Of a DNA stretch of 64,000 nt, positions 7,898 through 18,426 are shown piece by piece. The stretch is from assembly GCF_029869925.1 (NCBI RefSeq), contig NZ_CP118605.1, forward strand, positions 1 to 64,000, given 5' to 3'. This DNA comes from Microbulbifer bruguierae. Its GTDB lineage: Bacteria > Pseudomonadota > Gammaproteobacteria > Pseudomonadales > Cellvibrionaceae. The notes beneath the pieces are model-generated. The model saw nothing but the letters and a program-made list of their open reading frames with translations, had not been told where the DNA came from and did not search any database. Position numbers and translations under genes: made by a program. How positions within the stretch are numbered: the stretch's first letter is position 1; each line of letters starts with the position of its first letter.

Positions 7898-9298
7898 ATG
7901 GTTGCACGCTATACGCAGTTTTTGCTTGCGCTTTGTATTTTTGTTTCAACGGCCGTCTGCGCCCGCGGGCTGCCGGAATTGACCGATCTGATCGAGCAGA
8001 ATTCTCCTGCGGTCGTGAAGATCAATACCGTGGAGCGCAGTCAGGCTTCCCGCAACGCAATACCGCCGCAGTATCAGCAGGATATTCCGGATATCTTCCG
8101 TCATCTGTTGGAGCCCCCGCAGGGGCAGCGGCGGCCGGTTGCCAGTATGGGGTCCGGATTTATCGTGTCGGAAGACGGCTATGTGGTCACCAACAACCAT
8201 GTGGTCGAGGGTGCAGACGAAGTGACGGTCACCTTGACCGATCGCCGCGAGTACGAGGCAAAAGTGATCGGTACGGACTCACGCTCCGATCTGGCGTTGC
8301 TCAAAGTAGAGGCCCGGGGACTGCCCACGGTGCGCTGGGGAGACTCTGAGAAGATCAAGGTCGGTGAGTGGGTTGTGGCGATCGGCTCCCCTTTCGGCCT
8401 GGACTATTCCGCCAGTGCTGGCATCGTCAGTGCCATGGGACGCAGTATTCCCAATGAAAGCCGGGAAAACTATGTGCCCTTTATCCAGACGGATGTGGCC
8501 ATTAATCCGGGTAACTCTGGCGGCCCACTGTTCAATATGAATGGCGAAGTTGTTGGTATCAACTCCCAGATTTATACCCGCAGTGGCGGCTCTATCGGTC
8601 TGTCCTTCGCCATCCCGGCCAGTCTTGCCCAGGATGTGGTGGCGCAACTGAAAGAGAAGGGGCGTGTAGACCGCGGGTGGCTGGGCGTGGGTATCCAGGA
8701 TGTAGATCGCAAGCTGGCAACGGCTATGGGTCTGGGTAAGCCCGCCGGTGCGCTGGTGGGGCAGATTGAGGCGGGATCCCCTGCGGCTGACGCCGGTATT
8801 CTGGTGGGCGATATCATCACCCGCTTTGGCGACCACAAAATCGTGACCCACGGCGATTTACCGCACGTGGTTGGTCAGATCGCCCCGGGTACCGAGGTTC
8901 CGGTAGTGCTGATGCGCGAGGGCAAAGAGCGCAAACTGAAGGTCCGGGTTGGTTCATTGCCCGGTGAAGATGGCGGTCAGCAGCAGACCAGTGGGCCGGC
9001 ATCTACCGATGTGGGTGGTCGTCTGGGGCTGGTGGTAGACGACATCCCCGACAACCTGAAACAGCGCTTGGGGGTGGAGAGTGGCGTGCTGGTGAAGCAG
9101 GTCGTTCCTGGCAAGGCTGGCGCCAACGCCGGCTTGCGCGGTGGCGATATCATTGCCCAGCTCGGCTTTGACGCGGTGGACACTTTGCAGGATTACACGA
9201 AGATCGTGAAGAAACTGCCCAAGGGTGAGTTGCTTCCGATCCGCTTCTTCCGCGGTGGCCAGCCTACCTTCCGCACCATCCAGATCGACGAGGATTGA
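7898..9298 (+). CDS. mucD: MucD/DegP-type periplasmic serine protease
   Basis: This is an HtrA-family protease and chaperone that degrades misfolded envelope proteins. The 466-residue protein has a signal peptide (about 1-22). The trypsin-like domain carries the triad His101 (TNNHVVEG), Asp131 (SRSDLALL) and Ser207 (NPGNSGGP). Two PDZ domains follow at about 255-345 and 370-460. The ATG at 7898 is chosen over the GTG at 7889 because AGGGG at 7885-7889 is at the right distance. In Pseudomonas mucD is part of the algU operon. Here it is 2.1 kb downstream of rseC with a candidate sigma-E promoter of its own. Confidence 0.93.
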   Translation: MVARYTQFLLALCIFVSTAVCARGLPELTDLIEQNSPAVVKINTVERSQASRNAIPPQYQQDIPDIFRHLLEPPQGQRRPVASMGSGFIVSEDGYVVTNNHVVEGADEVTVTLTDRREYEAKVIGTDSRSDLALLKVEARGLPTVRWGDSEKIKVGEWVVAIGSPFGLDYSASAGIVSAMGRSIPNESRENYVPFIQTDVAINPGNSGGPLFNMNGEVVGINSQIYTRSGGSIGLSFAIPASLAQDVVAQLKEKGRVDRGWLGVGIQDVDRKLATAMGLGKPAGALVGQIEAGSPAADAGILVGDIITRFGDHKIVTHGDLPHVVGQIAPGTEVPVVLMREGKERKLKVRVGSLPGEDGGQQQTSGPASTDVGGRLGLVVDDIPDNLKQRLGVESGVLVKQVVPGKAGANAGLRGGDIIAQLGFDAVDTLQDYTKIVKKLPKGELLPIRFFRGGQPTFRTIQIDED

Positions 9299-9399
9299 AC
9301 TGAGTGAGGTTGGGCGTCCGGCGGCATTGCCGGAGGCCGCACCAAGGCGCACCAAGATGGACGCGATGTCGAAGCTGTCTTGCAGTGGTGTTGAACTAG

Positions 9400-9432
9400 G
9401 CGCGCAGTCCCGGGTTTTTCGGGGCTGCGCGC
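9400..9432 (+). other. GC-rich hairpin between mucD and lepA
   Basis: GCGCGCAG (9400-9407) and CTGCGCGC (9425-9432) form perfect 8-bp arms, extended inward by TCCC and GGGG around a T-rich loop. No T-run follows the right arm, so it is not a typical intrinsic terminator. It may end mucD transcripts or fold in the lepA leader. Confidence 0.4.
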
Positions 9433-9532
9433 AGACTGGATGCACTTTTCCTGCAACCTGTTAGACTTGCGCCCACAGCGCGGCCCGGTCCGCCCATTAA
9501 CTCACTGATTTTTAAAAGGTTTTACCCTCGCA

Positions 9533-11338
9533 GTGGCCACTGATCTCTCCCATATCCGCAACTTTTCCATCATTGCCCATATCGACCACGGAAAATCGAC
9601 CCTTGCCGACCGCTTTATTCAGGTCTGTGGTGGCCTGTCCGATCGTGAAATGGCCGAGCAGGTGCTCGACAGCATGGACATTGAGCGTGAGCGGGGTATT
9701 ACCATCAAGGCCCAGAGTGTGACTCTGGACTACACCGCCCGCGACGGTAAAACCTACCAGTTGAACTTTATTGATACCCCAGGACATGTGGATTTTTCCT
9801 ACGAGGTGTCTCGCTCTCTGGCGGCGTGTGAAGGCGCGCTGCTGGTGGTGGATGCGGCGCAGGGGGTAGAGGCCCAATCTGTGGCCAACTGCTACACCGC
9901 TATCGAGCAGGGCCTGGAAGTGATTCCGGTGCTGAACAAGATGGATCTGCCCCAGGCGGAACCGGAAAAGGTGGCGGAAGAAATTGAGGACATCATCGGG
10001 ATCGATGCGACCGAGGCTACTCGCTGCAGCGCCAAGTCCGGTCTCGGCGTGGAAGATGTGCTGGAAGATCTGGTGCGCCTGGTGCCGCCACCCAAGGGCG
10101 ATGTTGATGCGCCGCTGCAAGCGCTGATTATCGACTCCTGGTTCGATAGCTATCTGGGTGTTGTGTCGCTGGTGCGGGTGGTGCAGGGCACCCTGCGCAT
10201 CAAAGACAAGATAGTGACCAAGTCTATCGGTCGCCCGCATGTCGTTGACAGCGTGGGCGTGTTTACACCCAAGCGCAAGGAAACCGGCGTGCTCAGAGCC
10301 GGTGAAGTGGGCTTTGTGGTTGCTGGTGTCAAAGATATTCACGGCGCGCCGGTGGGCGATACCCTGACGCACGCCAAGGGCGCGGAAGAGGTGGCCATGC
10401 TGCCGGGTTTCCAGAAGGTAAAACCGCAGGTTTATGCCGGTCTGTTCCCGGTCAGCTCTGACGATTATGAAGCCTTCCGCGATGCGCTGGACAAGCTTTC
10501 CCTGAACGACGCCTCCCTGTTCTATGAGCCGGAAACCTCTGACGCCCTGGGCTTCGGTTTTCGCTGTGGCTTCCTGGGAATGCTGCACATGGAGATCATT
10601 CAGGAACGCCTGGAGCGGGAGTACAACCTCGACCTGATTACTACGGCGCCGACGGTGGTGTACGAGGTGCAACTGACCAATGGCGAAGTGGTCAACATGG
10701 ACAACCCCTCGCGCATGCCGGACCTGGGTATGATCGAAGAAATGCGCGAGCCCATTGTCGAGGCCAATATTCTGGTGCCCCAGGACTACCTGGGCAATGT
10801 AATCACCCTGTGTGTGGAAAAGCGCGGTATCCAGAAAGACATGCAATACGTGGGTGGTCAGGTATCCTTGCGCTACGAGCTGCCCATGAGTGAAGTAGTG
10901 ATGGATTTCTTCGACCGCCTGAAGTCCGTCAGTCGCGGTTTTGCCTCGCTGGATTACAACTTTGTGCGCTTTGACCCGGCGAAACTGGTGCGCCTTGATA
11001 TCCTCATCAACGGCGAGCGGGTAGACGCTCTGGCGGTGGTCCTGCACCGGGACAACGCCCAGCAGCGCGGACGTGCGCTGGCGGAAAAAATGAAAGAACT
11101 GATTCCGCGGCAGATGTTCGATGTGGCCATTCAGGCCGCTATTGGTGGGCAGGTTATTGCCCGAACCACCGTAAAGGCGTTACGCAAGAACGTAACCGCC
11201 AAATGTTATGGTGGTGACGTGACCCGTAAGAAAAAGCTGCTGGAGAAACAGAAGGCCGGTAAGCGCCGCATGAAGCAGCTGGGTCGGGTAGAAGTGCCCC
11301 AGGACGCGTTCCTGGCTGTGTTGAAAGTCGACAGCTAA
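9533..11338 (+). CDS. lepA: Elongation factor 4 (LepA)
   Basis: LepA is a ribosome-associated translational GTPase that affects initiation and ribosome movement. The 601-residue protein has the G1 motif AHIDHGKST at 15-23 and the DTPGH and NKMD nucleotide motifs. It also has the LepA-specific C-terminal domain with [20 protein letters not shown]. The start is GTG at 9533. It precedes the lepB-rnc-era-recO series on the same strand, the usual order in gammaproteobacteria. Confidence 0.97.
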   Translation: MATDLSHIRNFSIIAHIDHGKSTLADRFIQVCGGLSDREMAEQVLDSMDIERERGITIKAQSVTLDYTARDGKTYQLNFIDTPGHVDFSYEVSRSLAACEGALLVVDAAQGVEAQSVANCYTAIEQGLEVIPVLNKMDLPQAEPEKVAEEIEDIIGIDATEATRCSAKSGLGVEDVLEDLVRLVPPPKGDVDAPLQALIIDSWFDSYLGVVSLVRVVQGTLRIKDKIVTKSIGRPHVVDSVGVFTPKRKETGVLRAGEVGFVVAGVKDIHGAPVGDTLTHAKGAEEVAMLPGFQKVKPQVYAGLFPVSSDDYEAFRDALDKLSLNDASLFYEPETSDALGFGFRCGFLGMLHMEIIQERLEREYNLDLITTAPTVVYEVQLTNGEVVNMDNPSRMPDLGMIEEMREPIVEANILVPQDYLGNVITLCVEKRGIQKDMQYVGGQVSLRYELPMSEVVMDFFDRLKSVSRGFASLDYNFVRFDPAKLVRLDILINGERVDALAVVLHRDNAQQRGRALAEKMKELIPRQMFDVAIQAAIGGQVIARTTVKALRKNVTAKCYGGDVTRKKKLLEKQKAGKRRMKQLGRVEVPQDAFLAVLKVDS

Positions 11339-11451
11339 ACATTTTTTCGGGCCCGCCTGCTCATCGGCAACGCTGGGGTGTAGGCGCGCGCAGTAGATAA
11401 GAACCGGTAGTTAGAACCGGTAGAAAGAATCAGTCAGAAAGAGACTTTGGA

Positions 11452-12228
11452 ATGGATATCAATTTCCCCCTTATTTTGCTGTTGCTGGTGGTGGTAACCG
11501 GGGCAATCTGGCTGTTCGACGCACTGTTTCTGGCTTCTGGCCGCAAGGCCCGGGTGGCCAAAGGGCAGCAGCCTCAAGAGCCGGTAGCGGTGGAGTACGC
11601 CAAGTCGTTCTTTCCCGTACTGGCAATTGTGTTCGTGTTGCGCTCTTTTCTGGTGGAGCCCTTCCAGATTCCTTCCGCCTCCATGGATCCCACCCTGCGG
11701 GTTGGGGATTTCATACTGGTGAACAAGTATGCCTACGGCCTGCGCCTCCCGGTGACCCGCACCAAGGTACTGGATATTGGCGAGCCCAAGCGCGGCGATG
11801 TGATGGTGTTCTTTCCTCCGCACATGAATGACACCTACTACATCAAGCGGGTGATCGGTCTGCCTGGCGACGAGATTCGTGTGGAAAACAATCAGCTGTA
11901 CATCAATGGCAAGGCTGCGCCCCAGGAATTGATTCAGGCGCTGCCGCCAGGTAACCCGAAAAAAGAGTTTCTGTGGGAAGAAATTGACGGCCACCGCCAC
12001 CTGATGGCAAAAATGGTAGCGCCCACCCGCTATGGCACTATCCGCACACTGACGGTGCCCGAGGGACACTACTTCATGATGGGCGACAACCGGGACAACA
12101 GTCTCGACAGTCGCGAATGGGGATTCGTACCGGAAAAAGACATTGTCGGTAAAGCCTTTGCAATCTGGATGCATTGGGACAAACTACTGAGTCTGCCCAG
12201 TTTTGAGCGGGTAGGTGGAATCGAGTAA
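11452..12228 (+). CDS. lepB: Signal peptidase I
   Basis: LepB removes signal peptides from exported proteins at the outer face of the inner membrane. The 258-residue protein has two N-terminal membrane helices (about 5-27 and 53-66). The nucleophile Ser77 is in PSASMDPT, the general base Lys132 is in YYIKRVIGLPGD, and the signature GDNRDNSLDSR lies near the C-terminus. The ATG at 11452 starts 113 bases after lepA. Confidence 0.96.
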   Translation: MDINFPLILLLLVVVTGAIWLFDALFLASGRKARVAKGQQPQEPVAVEYAKSFFPVLAIVFVLRSFLVEPFQIPSASMDPTLRVGDFILVNKYAYGLRLPVTRTKVLDIGEPKRGDVMVFFPPHMNDTYYIKRVIGLPGDEIRVENNQLYINGKAAPQELIQALPPGNPKKEFLWEEIDGHRHLMAKMVAPTRYGTIRTLTVPEGHYFMMGDNRDNSLDSREWGFVPEKDIVGKAFAIWMHWDKLLSLPSFERVGGIE

Positions 12229-12329
12229 CGCTGGAAGCGAGCAGAACCGGAACGAGGCTGCTTTGAGGTGACCCACGGAAGGTCGGTATTCGAAACAACG
12301 ATAAAACAAGATTAATTCGGTACAAACCC

Positions 12330-12776
12330 ATGGCTCTGCAAAATTATTTTCCGTCACCACTGATTGCCCAGCGGGGCATGAGTTACTGGGGCTGGTTACT
12401 CATCATCGCCGTTTTTGGCTTTGGTGTGACGATTGTATCCAAAATGGCTGGCCCCTATAACGAAGCTCATTACGTTGAGTTGGGGCTTCGTTCTCTGTCT
12501 CAAAATGACAATATTCGGGACATGAGTAATACCGAGATCAAACGTGATCTGGACAAATTTTTTACACTAAATGGCGTGAGCGGAGTGCCTACCAAAGCGG
12601 TAAAAATTATTCGCGGGGCTGATAGCACCCTGGTCAGTATCAAATACGAACTCCGAGAGCCCTTGTTCAAGAATGTGGACGTGGTGATGAAGTTCGACAA
12701 ACAGCTCAATACCGCGAAGCCAGAGCTCTGCTGTGACCCATTGGTGGACCTGAAGCAATTCCAACGCGAAGATTGA
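12330..12776 (+). CDS. DUF4845 membrane protein
   Basis: This 148-residue protein belongs to the DUF4845 family, regularly found between lepB and rnc in pseudomonads and relatives. It has one transmembrane segment at about 19-37 ([19 protein letters not shown]) and a C-terminal domain outside the membrane. Its function is unknown. Position between signal peptidase and RNase III, in the same direction, suggests co-transcription. I recognise the family from position and fold only, and cannot name a substrate or partner. Confidence 0.8.
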   Translation: MALQNYFPSPLIAQRGMSYWGWLLIIAVFGFGVTIVSKMAGPYNEAHYVELGLRSLSQNDNIRDMSNTEIKRDLDKFFTLNGVSGVPTKAVKIIRGADSTLVSIKYELREPLFKNVDVVMKFDKQLNTAKPELCCDPLVDLKQFQRED

Positions 12777-12804
12777 GCGCACAGCGAAAGACGAAATACA
12801 AACG

Positions 12805-13485
12805 GTGACAGACCTTTTACTCCAGCGGCTCAGCAATCGCCTGGGCCATCAATTTACGCAGGTTGAGCTACTTTCCCTGGCGTTGACTCACAGATCACAC
12901 GGCAGTCGCAATAACGAGCGGCTGGAATTTCTTGGCGACTCCATCCTCGGGCTCACCATCAGTGCTGCTTTGTTTGAACAGTTTCCCGAAGGCCGCGAAG
13001 GGCAGATGAGCCGGCTGCGTGCCCAGCTGGTCAGCGGTGAGACCCTGGCCAAGGTGGCGCGGGAGCTGGAGTTGGGCGAATGCCTGCGCCTTGGAGAGGG
13101 CGAAATGAAAAGTGGCGGCCACCGCCGTGCCTCCATCCTGGCGGATGCCGTGGAGGCGATCATCGGCGCCATCTACCTGGATGCCGGACTCGATGCGGCA
13201 CGGGAGCGGGTACTGACCTGGTTTGGCCCGCGTTTGCAGAACCTCTCGCTGGAAACCGCCAAAGACCCTAAAACCCGCTTGCAGGAATGGCTGCAGGCCC
13301 GTCAGAAGCCGCTGCCGGAGTACAAAGTGGTGGAGATCGGTGGTGAGGAACACTCCCAGGAGTTCGTGGTGGAATGCCGTGTAGATGGACTCAAAGACCC
13401 GGTGCGTGGATCTGCCAGTAACCGGCGCGCGGCGGAAAAGGCCGCGGCAACGACCGCCTATGCGCGACTGACCGGGCAGGGCTGA
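12805..13485 (+). CDS. rnc: Ribonuclease III
   Basis: RNase III cuts double-stranded RNA in rRNA precursors and some mRNAs. The 226-residue protein has the signature NERLEFLGD at 37-45. The second acidic metal site is in [16 protein letters not shown], and the double-stranded RNA-binding domain is at about 155-225. The start is GTG at 12805. The rnc-era-recO order is conserved in gammaproteobacteria. Confidence 0.97.
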   Translation: MTDLLLQRLSNRLGHQFTQVELLSLALTHRSHGSRNNERLEFLGDSILGLTISAALFEQFPEGREGQMSRLRAQLVSGETLAKVARELELGECLRLGEGEMKSGGHRRASILADAVEAIIGAIYLDAGLDAARERVLTWFGPRLQNLSLETAKDPKTRLQEWLQARQKPLPEYKVVEIGGEEHSQEFVVECRVDGLKDPVRGSASNRRAAEKAAATTAYARLTGQG

Positions 13486-13586
13486 CACCCGAAATGACCC
13501 TATAATCTGCTTCATTATCAATTGCCCAATTTCTCAGGTGCGTCCGCGGTAGACCTCGCGGGCAGCCTCAGGCTCGGAGACCCCCC

Positions 13587-14489
13587 TTGAGCGAACAACC
13601 CACCCGCTGCGGATATGTGGCCATCGTCGGCCGACCGAACGTCGGCAAATCCACATTGCTGAACCATATTCTCGGTCAGAAGATCTGTATTACTTCCCGA
13701 AAGCCCCAGACCACCCGGCACAATATGCTCGGTATCAAGACCGAGGGGCCGAACCAGATTATTTTTGTGGATACCCCTGGCCTGCACGCGGGCGAAGAGA
13801 AAGCCATCAACCGATATATGAATCGCGCGGCCATCAGCTCTACCCGGGATGTGGATGTGGTGGTGTTTGTGATCGAGCGCGCGCGCTGGACCGAGGGTGA
13901 CGAGCTGGTGGCGCAAAAACTGCGGGGACTAAAGTGCCCGCTGATCGTGGCCGTCAACAAAGTGGATCAGCTGGAGGAGAAAGGTGAAATGCTGCCGCAG
14001 CTGCAGGCGCTTTCCGAACGTTTCCCCGATGCCGAGATAGTGCCGGTCTCAGCTCTGCGCGACTCCAATCTGGACGCATTGGAAAAAGTGATTGTGGAGC
14101 GCCTCCCTGAAGGTGTGCACTTTTTCGAAGAAGACCAGATTACCGACCGCAGCTCCCGCTTTCTCGCCGCCGAAATCGTGCGCGAGAAAGTGATGCGTCA
14201 ACTGGGTGCAGAGATTCCCTATGCGGTGACTGTGGAAGTGGAAGAGTTTGCCCAGGAAGGCAAGGTACTGCATATCAGCGCTGCGATTCTGGTGGAGCGC
14301 AATGGGCAAAAACGCATTCTGATCGGCACCAAGGGTGAGCGTATCAAGCAGATCGGACAGCAGGCGCGCCTGGATATGGAGCGCCTGTTCGACAGCAAGG
14401 TGATGCTCAACCTGTGGGTGAAAGTGAAATCCGGCTGGTCCGACGACGAGCGCGCCCTGCGCAGCCTCGGCTACGTCGACAAACAGTAA
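13587..14489 (+). CDS. era: GTPase Era
   Basis: Era binds the 3' end of 16S rRNA and checks 30S subunit assembly. The 300-residue protein has G1 GRPNVGKST at 15-23, the DTPGL motif, NKVD, and a C-terminal KH domain (about 215-300) with the [11 protein letters not shown] loop. The start is TTG at 13587. The gap of 101 bases from rnc is longer than in E. coli, where the two genes overlap. Confidence 0.97.
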   Translation: MSEQPTRCGYVAIVGRPNVGKSTLLNHILGQKICITSRKPQTTRHNMLGIKTEGPNQIIFVDTPGLHAGEEKAINRYMNRAAISSTRDVDVVVFVIERARWTEGDELVAQKLRGLKCPLIVAVNKVDQLEEKGEMLPQLQALSERFPDAEIVPVSALRDSNLDALEKVIVERLPEGVHFFEEDQITDRSSRFLAAEIVREKVMRQLGAEIPYAVTVEVEEFAQEGKVLHISAAILVERNGQKRILIGTKGERIKQIGQQARLDMERLFDSKVMLNLWVKVKSGWSDDERALRSLGYVDKQ

Positions 14490-14503
14490 TATCACTTCGT
14501 ACC

Positions 14504-15268
14504 GTGCAGCAGCTTCCCCCGCAACCGGCCTATATTCTGCATTCTCGGCCATTTCGGGATTCCAGTCTGATACTGGAGCTGCTGACGCCGGACTACGGGC
14601 GTATCGCCTGTATTGCCAAAGGGGCTCGCCGCGACAAGCAGCGTCGGCAGCGGGCCCTGCAACCTTTTGCTCCCTTGTTGGTGACCCTGCTGGGGCGCCA
14701 TGACCTGAAGACGCTCGGCCCGCTCGAGAACGCCGGCCAACCCCTGTGGTTAAAGGGGCGTGCGGTCTATGGTGGTCTCTACGCCAACGAACTGCTGGTG
14801 CGTCTGTTGCCGGAGGGCGAGAGTCAGGTTGCGGTGTTCGCCGCCTACCAACAGTTGCTGGCGCAGCTGGCGACACTTGGTGGTGAACAGAGTGGGGAAT
14901 TGGAGTTGCCCCTGCGGCGGTTCGAACTGGGTTTGCTGCAGGCCTTGGGAAGTTGCCCGGAGCTGAATTTCAGCCCGCTGGCGAATGCCCCGATTGGCGC
15001 GGATGCAATTTATCGTCTGACACCGGAAGAGGGCTTCGCACCGGTAATGGTGCCGCCAGGCTCCTCGCTCCGCGCCACTGATTTCCCGGGGGCGCAGCTG
15101 TTGGGGCTGGCAGCCTTGATGGAATCCGGGGACGACGAGCTGGCGGTGGGGATGGCAGAGATATTGAGCGCAGCCAAGCGACTCGCCCGACAGTTACTGG
15201 CCCCCCTGCTTGGTCATCGTCCTCTCAAGAGTCGTGAGTTATTTCGCCAGGTCTACGGGGCACCCTAG
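14504..15268 (+). CDS. recO: DNA repair protein RecO
   Basis: RecO works with RecR to load RecA on single-stranded DNA coated with SSB. The product has about 254 residues, with an N-terminal OB fold (AYILHSRPFRDSSLILELLT) and a helical C-terminal region. The GTG at 14504 is chosen because the family homology begins there and it lies just after the era stop. An open frame upstream overlaps era and looks unrelated. The zinc-binding cysteines of some RecO proteins are not evident. pdxJ, which usually follows recO, is absent. Confidence 0.9.
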   Translation: MQQLPPQPAYILHSRPFRDSSLILELLTPDYGRIACIAKGARRDKQRRQRALQPFAPLLVTLLGRHDLKTLGPLENAGQPLWLKGRAVYGGLYANELLVRLLPEGESQVAVFAAYQQLLAQLATLGGEQSGELELPLRRFELGLLQALGSCPELNFSPLANAPIGADAIYRLTPEEGFAPVMVPPGSSLRATDFPGAQLLGLAALMESGDDELAVGMAEILSAAKRLARQLLAPLLGHRPLKSRELFRQVYGAP

Positions 15269-15276
15269 TGCGCTTG

Positions 15277-18237
15277 TCAGTGGGGGCTTCCATCACTAGT
15301 GCTTGCTTCTTCAGCAATTTCCATACCTGAAATTCCGATTTTTCCGATCTGCTCTAGGCCGAACAGGGCATCCAGATCCTGCTCTGCGGCCCAGTCCCGC
15401 AGGCTGCGGATTTCTTTTGTCAGTAACTCGTAAGCACTGGCATCGATATCCGCTTGCTCCTGTTCCTGTAGTGGTCGCAGGTACTCCTGCAACTGTTCGG
15501 TGGCCGCTCGCAAGCGAGGAACGCCGCAGTAACAACAACCGCCATGTAACCGGTGGACACATTCGAACAGCGCCTTGTGATCGCCAGCTCCGTAATAGCG
15601 GGAGATTTCCCGCTCCTCGTCGTGCAGACTCTTCAGTAGCATGCGCAGCAGGTCGCGGGCGAGGCTTGGGTCCTGGTTCGCCAGGTCCAGGCTTTCAGTG
15701 ATATCCACTAATCTTGATTCCACAAGTGCGGCCGGCGGTTCAAAGTGAGTGCTGGCGTAGACCTGCAGCCAGCGTTTTACGGTCTGTGACAGCTGGGTTT
15801 CGCTGACAGGTTTACTCAGGTAGTCGTCAAGGCCGGCGCTCAACAGGCGCGACTTCTCCTCGGTACCCGCGTGTGCGGTGAGGGCGATGATCGGTGTCCT
15901 ATGGCCTGACTCCTCCTGACGGATTTTGCCGGTGGTGGCAATGCCATCCATTTCCGGCATCTGGATATCCATGAATATCATGTCGAACTGTTGTTCTCGC
16001 CACATCGCCAGTGCTTCGCGACCGCTGGCCGCCACTTGAACTTCGATATGTTGCCCCCGCAGCAATTCACTCATGAGCAGGCGATTGGCTTCATAGTCGT
16101 CCACGACCAGTATCCGGGGCTTGTTGGGCCAGGGCAGCGGGGGGAAGCTGCCGGTCACAGGGCGTGACTGTGCGTGGTGCGGCAGGGCGCGTTTCAGCGC
16201 ACGCAGTAAGCCCTCGCGACTGACCGGTTTACCGAGGAATGCCAGCACCCGTGAGCGCAGAGCGTCGTAGCAACGGCGCAGATCTGCGGGGGACCCCTGA
16301 ACCACGACGCGGCACTGGAAGGTATCCACCAGCTGCTGCACGGTTCCAATGAATGACTCGAAGTCCCCCGCGGCATTGGCGGTGTCGATGATGAGCGCGT
16401 CGGGCATGGCATCGTGGCGCCACATCTGTTCGACGGTCGGCACCAGGCTTTGGCCATCGCCGTGCTCCAGCGGTTCGGCCTGCCAGTGCCGCAATTGCTG
16501 CTCTATTTGCCGGCGGGTCATCGGGTTGGGGTCTGCCAGCAATAGATGGCAGCCGGGGAATTGTTCGCGAGTCGTAGGTACGCGGTTGCGGTCGATGGCG
16601 AGGGGGAGGTTGATCCAGAAAGTACATCCACCTTGCTCGTTGTCGTCAAGGCCCATCTCGCCCTGCATGGTTTCGATAAGGCTACGCGCGATACTGAGGC
16701 CCAGGCCGTTATTGCTGAGTTCCTGATGCGGCAAACTGCTATTGATGATGTGCTTGAGTTCCCGGTGGGTTTGCTCATCACAGCGCGCACCGTTGTCGAT
16801 GATATTGACGCGCACCATCAACTCGGACTCTTTACCGCTCTGTACGGTAACCGTTACGGGAATATTGCCGTTTTCTGAGGAGCGAATCGCAGTGCTGACC
16901 AGATTGGTAAGAATCTGCTTGATGCGCAGGGGATCGCCAATCTGGGATGGTGGCAATAGTGGGTCGATAAACGGCACCAGTTCCAGCCCGTGCTCATAGC
17001 CATAGGGAGCCAGAATCTGCAGGGTTTCTTCGACGACCTGTCCGATGTTCATGGGGCTGTGGTCGAGCACCAGATTGCCGGACTCAATGCGGGAGAAATC
17101 CAGAATATCGTTGATTGACGTCAGCAGGCTTTCGGAAGATCGCAGAATGGTCTGGAGGTAGTCCCGTTGTAGCTGGTCTACCTCGGTTTTCAACAGCAGG
17201 TTGGTGAAACCGATAATACCGTTGAGTGGTGTACGAATTTCGTGAGTGGTGTTGGTGAGGAAGGTGGATCTTAAACGGCTGTACTCCACCGCTTTTTTTC
17301 GCGAGAGCTCCAGCTCGATATTCTGTTCTTCCATGGCATCCATTGACTGGCGCAGATCTTCCATCGTCTGGTGCAGGCTTTCCTGATAATCCCGCTGGTA
17401 ATCCGTCAGATTCGCGGCCATCAGATTGATCTCCTCCGCCAGCTGGGAAAGTTCCAGATTGCGGGAGCTGGCTGCGCGCGCGGTCAGCTTGCCCTGGCCG
17501 ATAGCGCGCAGGGTCTCTTTGAAACGGTCCAGGCTGCGGGTGGCCCGCTCGGCAAGAATCACGGCCCACACCAGTGCAGTCAGGGCGCAGACGATCAATC
17601 CCAGCAGCCCGACCAGCGCCACCTGATAAGTGCCCACAAGGAAATAGGGGCGGTGCAGTTCAATAGCCAGCCAGCAGTGGGCCTCCGCATCCAGTAAGGG
17701 TTGTATTACCTGCAGGCTGTGGAGGTCCTCGTACACGTGGCCGCCTCGGCCCTGTAGGTCGGACGCTTTCAGGTTGGCCCTGGGGCGAGGGCCAACGCTG
17801 GATATCAGCGTCAATTCTTCCGCGCCGGTGTTATTGCGCACTGCCCGGTAAAGTTGCACAGATCGGATCATGTCCCGTTCGAGCATCAATGCCATCAGGC
17901 TTTTATTCAGCCACTCGATACGGACTTCAAACGGATGGTTATCACTCAGTTCGATGAGTTCTACCAGCTGTTGAGCACTCGCGTGGCCATGACTTAGCAG
18001 AAGGTCACGGCGATCGCTCATCTGTTGCAGGGTAAAAATGAGGCACAGGAGTACAGCGAGGATCAGCGCTGGGGCCAGGGTGTAGCGAAACAGGATTGTA
18101 CGCAGGCTGACCCGCCGGCGGGAGCGGTATGAGGATTTGCGACGCTCCGGGGGCTTCACGGGAGGTGATTCCGGGGCTTCCATTTGTGGTACATCGGTAG
18201 GTGACTCCTGCTGGGGCTGTTTGTCAGAGTGGGTCAT
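15277..18237 (-). CDS. barA: BarA/GacS-type hybrid sensor histidine kinase
   Basis: This 986-residue tripartite kinase has the BarA/GacS layout. Membrane segments lie at about 47-72 and 203-229 around a periplasmic sensor domain. A HAMP linker (230-285), a HisKA domain with His332 in THEIRTPLNG and an ATPase domain (425-546) follow. Next come a degenerate receiver (560-690), an intact receiver with Asp757 in MDIQMPEMDG, and an Hpt domain with His895 in HRLHGG. BarA homologues signal to UvrY/GacA. The ATP-binding motifs are unusual: the N-box asparagine is Thr449 and the DxGxG motif reads DNGAR (481-485). The gene converges on recO. Confidence 0.88.
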   Translation of the reverse strand: MTHSDKQPQQESPTDVPQMEAPESPPVKPPERRKSSYRSRRRVSLRTILFRYTLAPALILAVLLCLIFTLQQMSDRRDLLLSHGHASAQQLVELIELSDNHPFEVRIEWLNKSLMALMLERDMIRSVQLYRAVRNNTGAEELTLISSVGPRPRANLKASDLQGRGGHVYEDLHSLQVIQPLLDAEAHCWLAIELHRPYFLVGTYQVALVGLLGLIVCALTALVWAVILAERATRSLDRFKETLRAIGQGKLTARAASSRNLELSQLAEEINLMAANLTDYQRDYQESLHQTMEDLRQSMDAMEEQNIELELSRKKAVEYSRLRSTFLTNTTHEIRTPLNGIIGFTNLLLKTEVDQLQRDYLQTILRSSESLLTSINDILDFSRIESGNLVLDHSPMNIGQVVEETLQILAPYGYEHGLELVPFIDPLLPPSQIGDPLRIKQILTNLVSTAIRSSENGNIPVTVTVQSGKESELMVRVNIIDNGARCDEQTHRELKHIINSSLPHQELSNNGLGLSIARSLIETMQGEMGLDDNEQGGCTFWINLPLAIDRNRVPTTREQFPGCHLLLADPNPMTRRQIEQQLRHWQAEPLEHGDGQSLVPTVEQMWRHDAMPDALIIDTANAAGDFESFIGTVQQLVDTFQCRVVVQGSPADLRRCYDALRSRVLAFLGKPVSREGLLRALKRALPHHAQSRPVTGSFPPLPWPNKPRILVVDDYEANRLLMSELLRGQHIEVQVAASGREALAMWREQQFDMIFMDIQMPEMDGIATTGKIRQEESGHRTPIIALTAHAGTEEKSRLLSAGLDDYLSKPVSETQLSQTVKRWLQVYASTHFEPPAALVESRLVDITESLDLANQDPSLARDLLRMLLKSLHDEEREISRYYGAGDHKALFECVHRLHGGCCYCGVPRLRAATEQLQEYLRPLQEQEQADIDASAYELLTKEIRSLRDWAAEQDLDALFGLEQIGKIGISGMEIAEEASTSDGSPH

Positions 18238-18426
18238 GGCAACCGTGGACTGTGTTATTTTTATCCGATTTTACCCCCTTGAGCGGTAGAAGGCACCCCA
18301 AACGTCCGGTAAAAAGGTGTAGAAATTCTGCCCAGAGCGTGGCCCGTGAACGTGAAGCATTCGCAGCCAAGCCGGGTCGGGGGTAGAATGTGCGCCCGTA
18401 TACCCGGATGGATCAGAAGTTTGACT

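Noticed and set aside
9512..11047. Long open frame on the minus strand across lepA
   Set aside because: It is antisense to the clear lepA coding sequence, rich in His, Gln and Arg, and has no family motif or ribosome-binding site.
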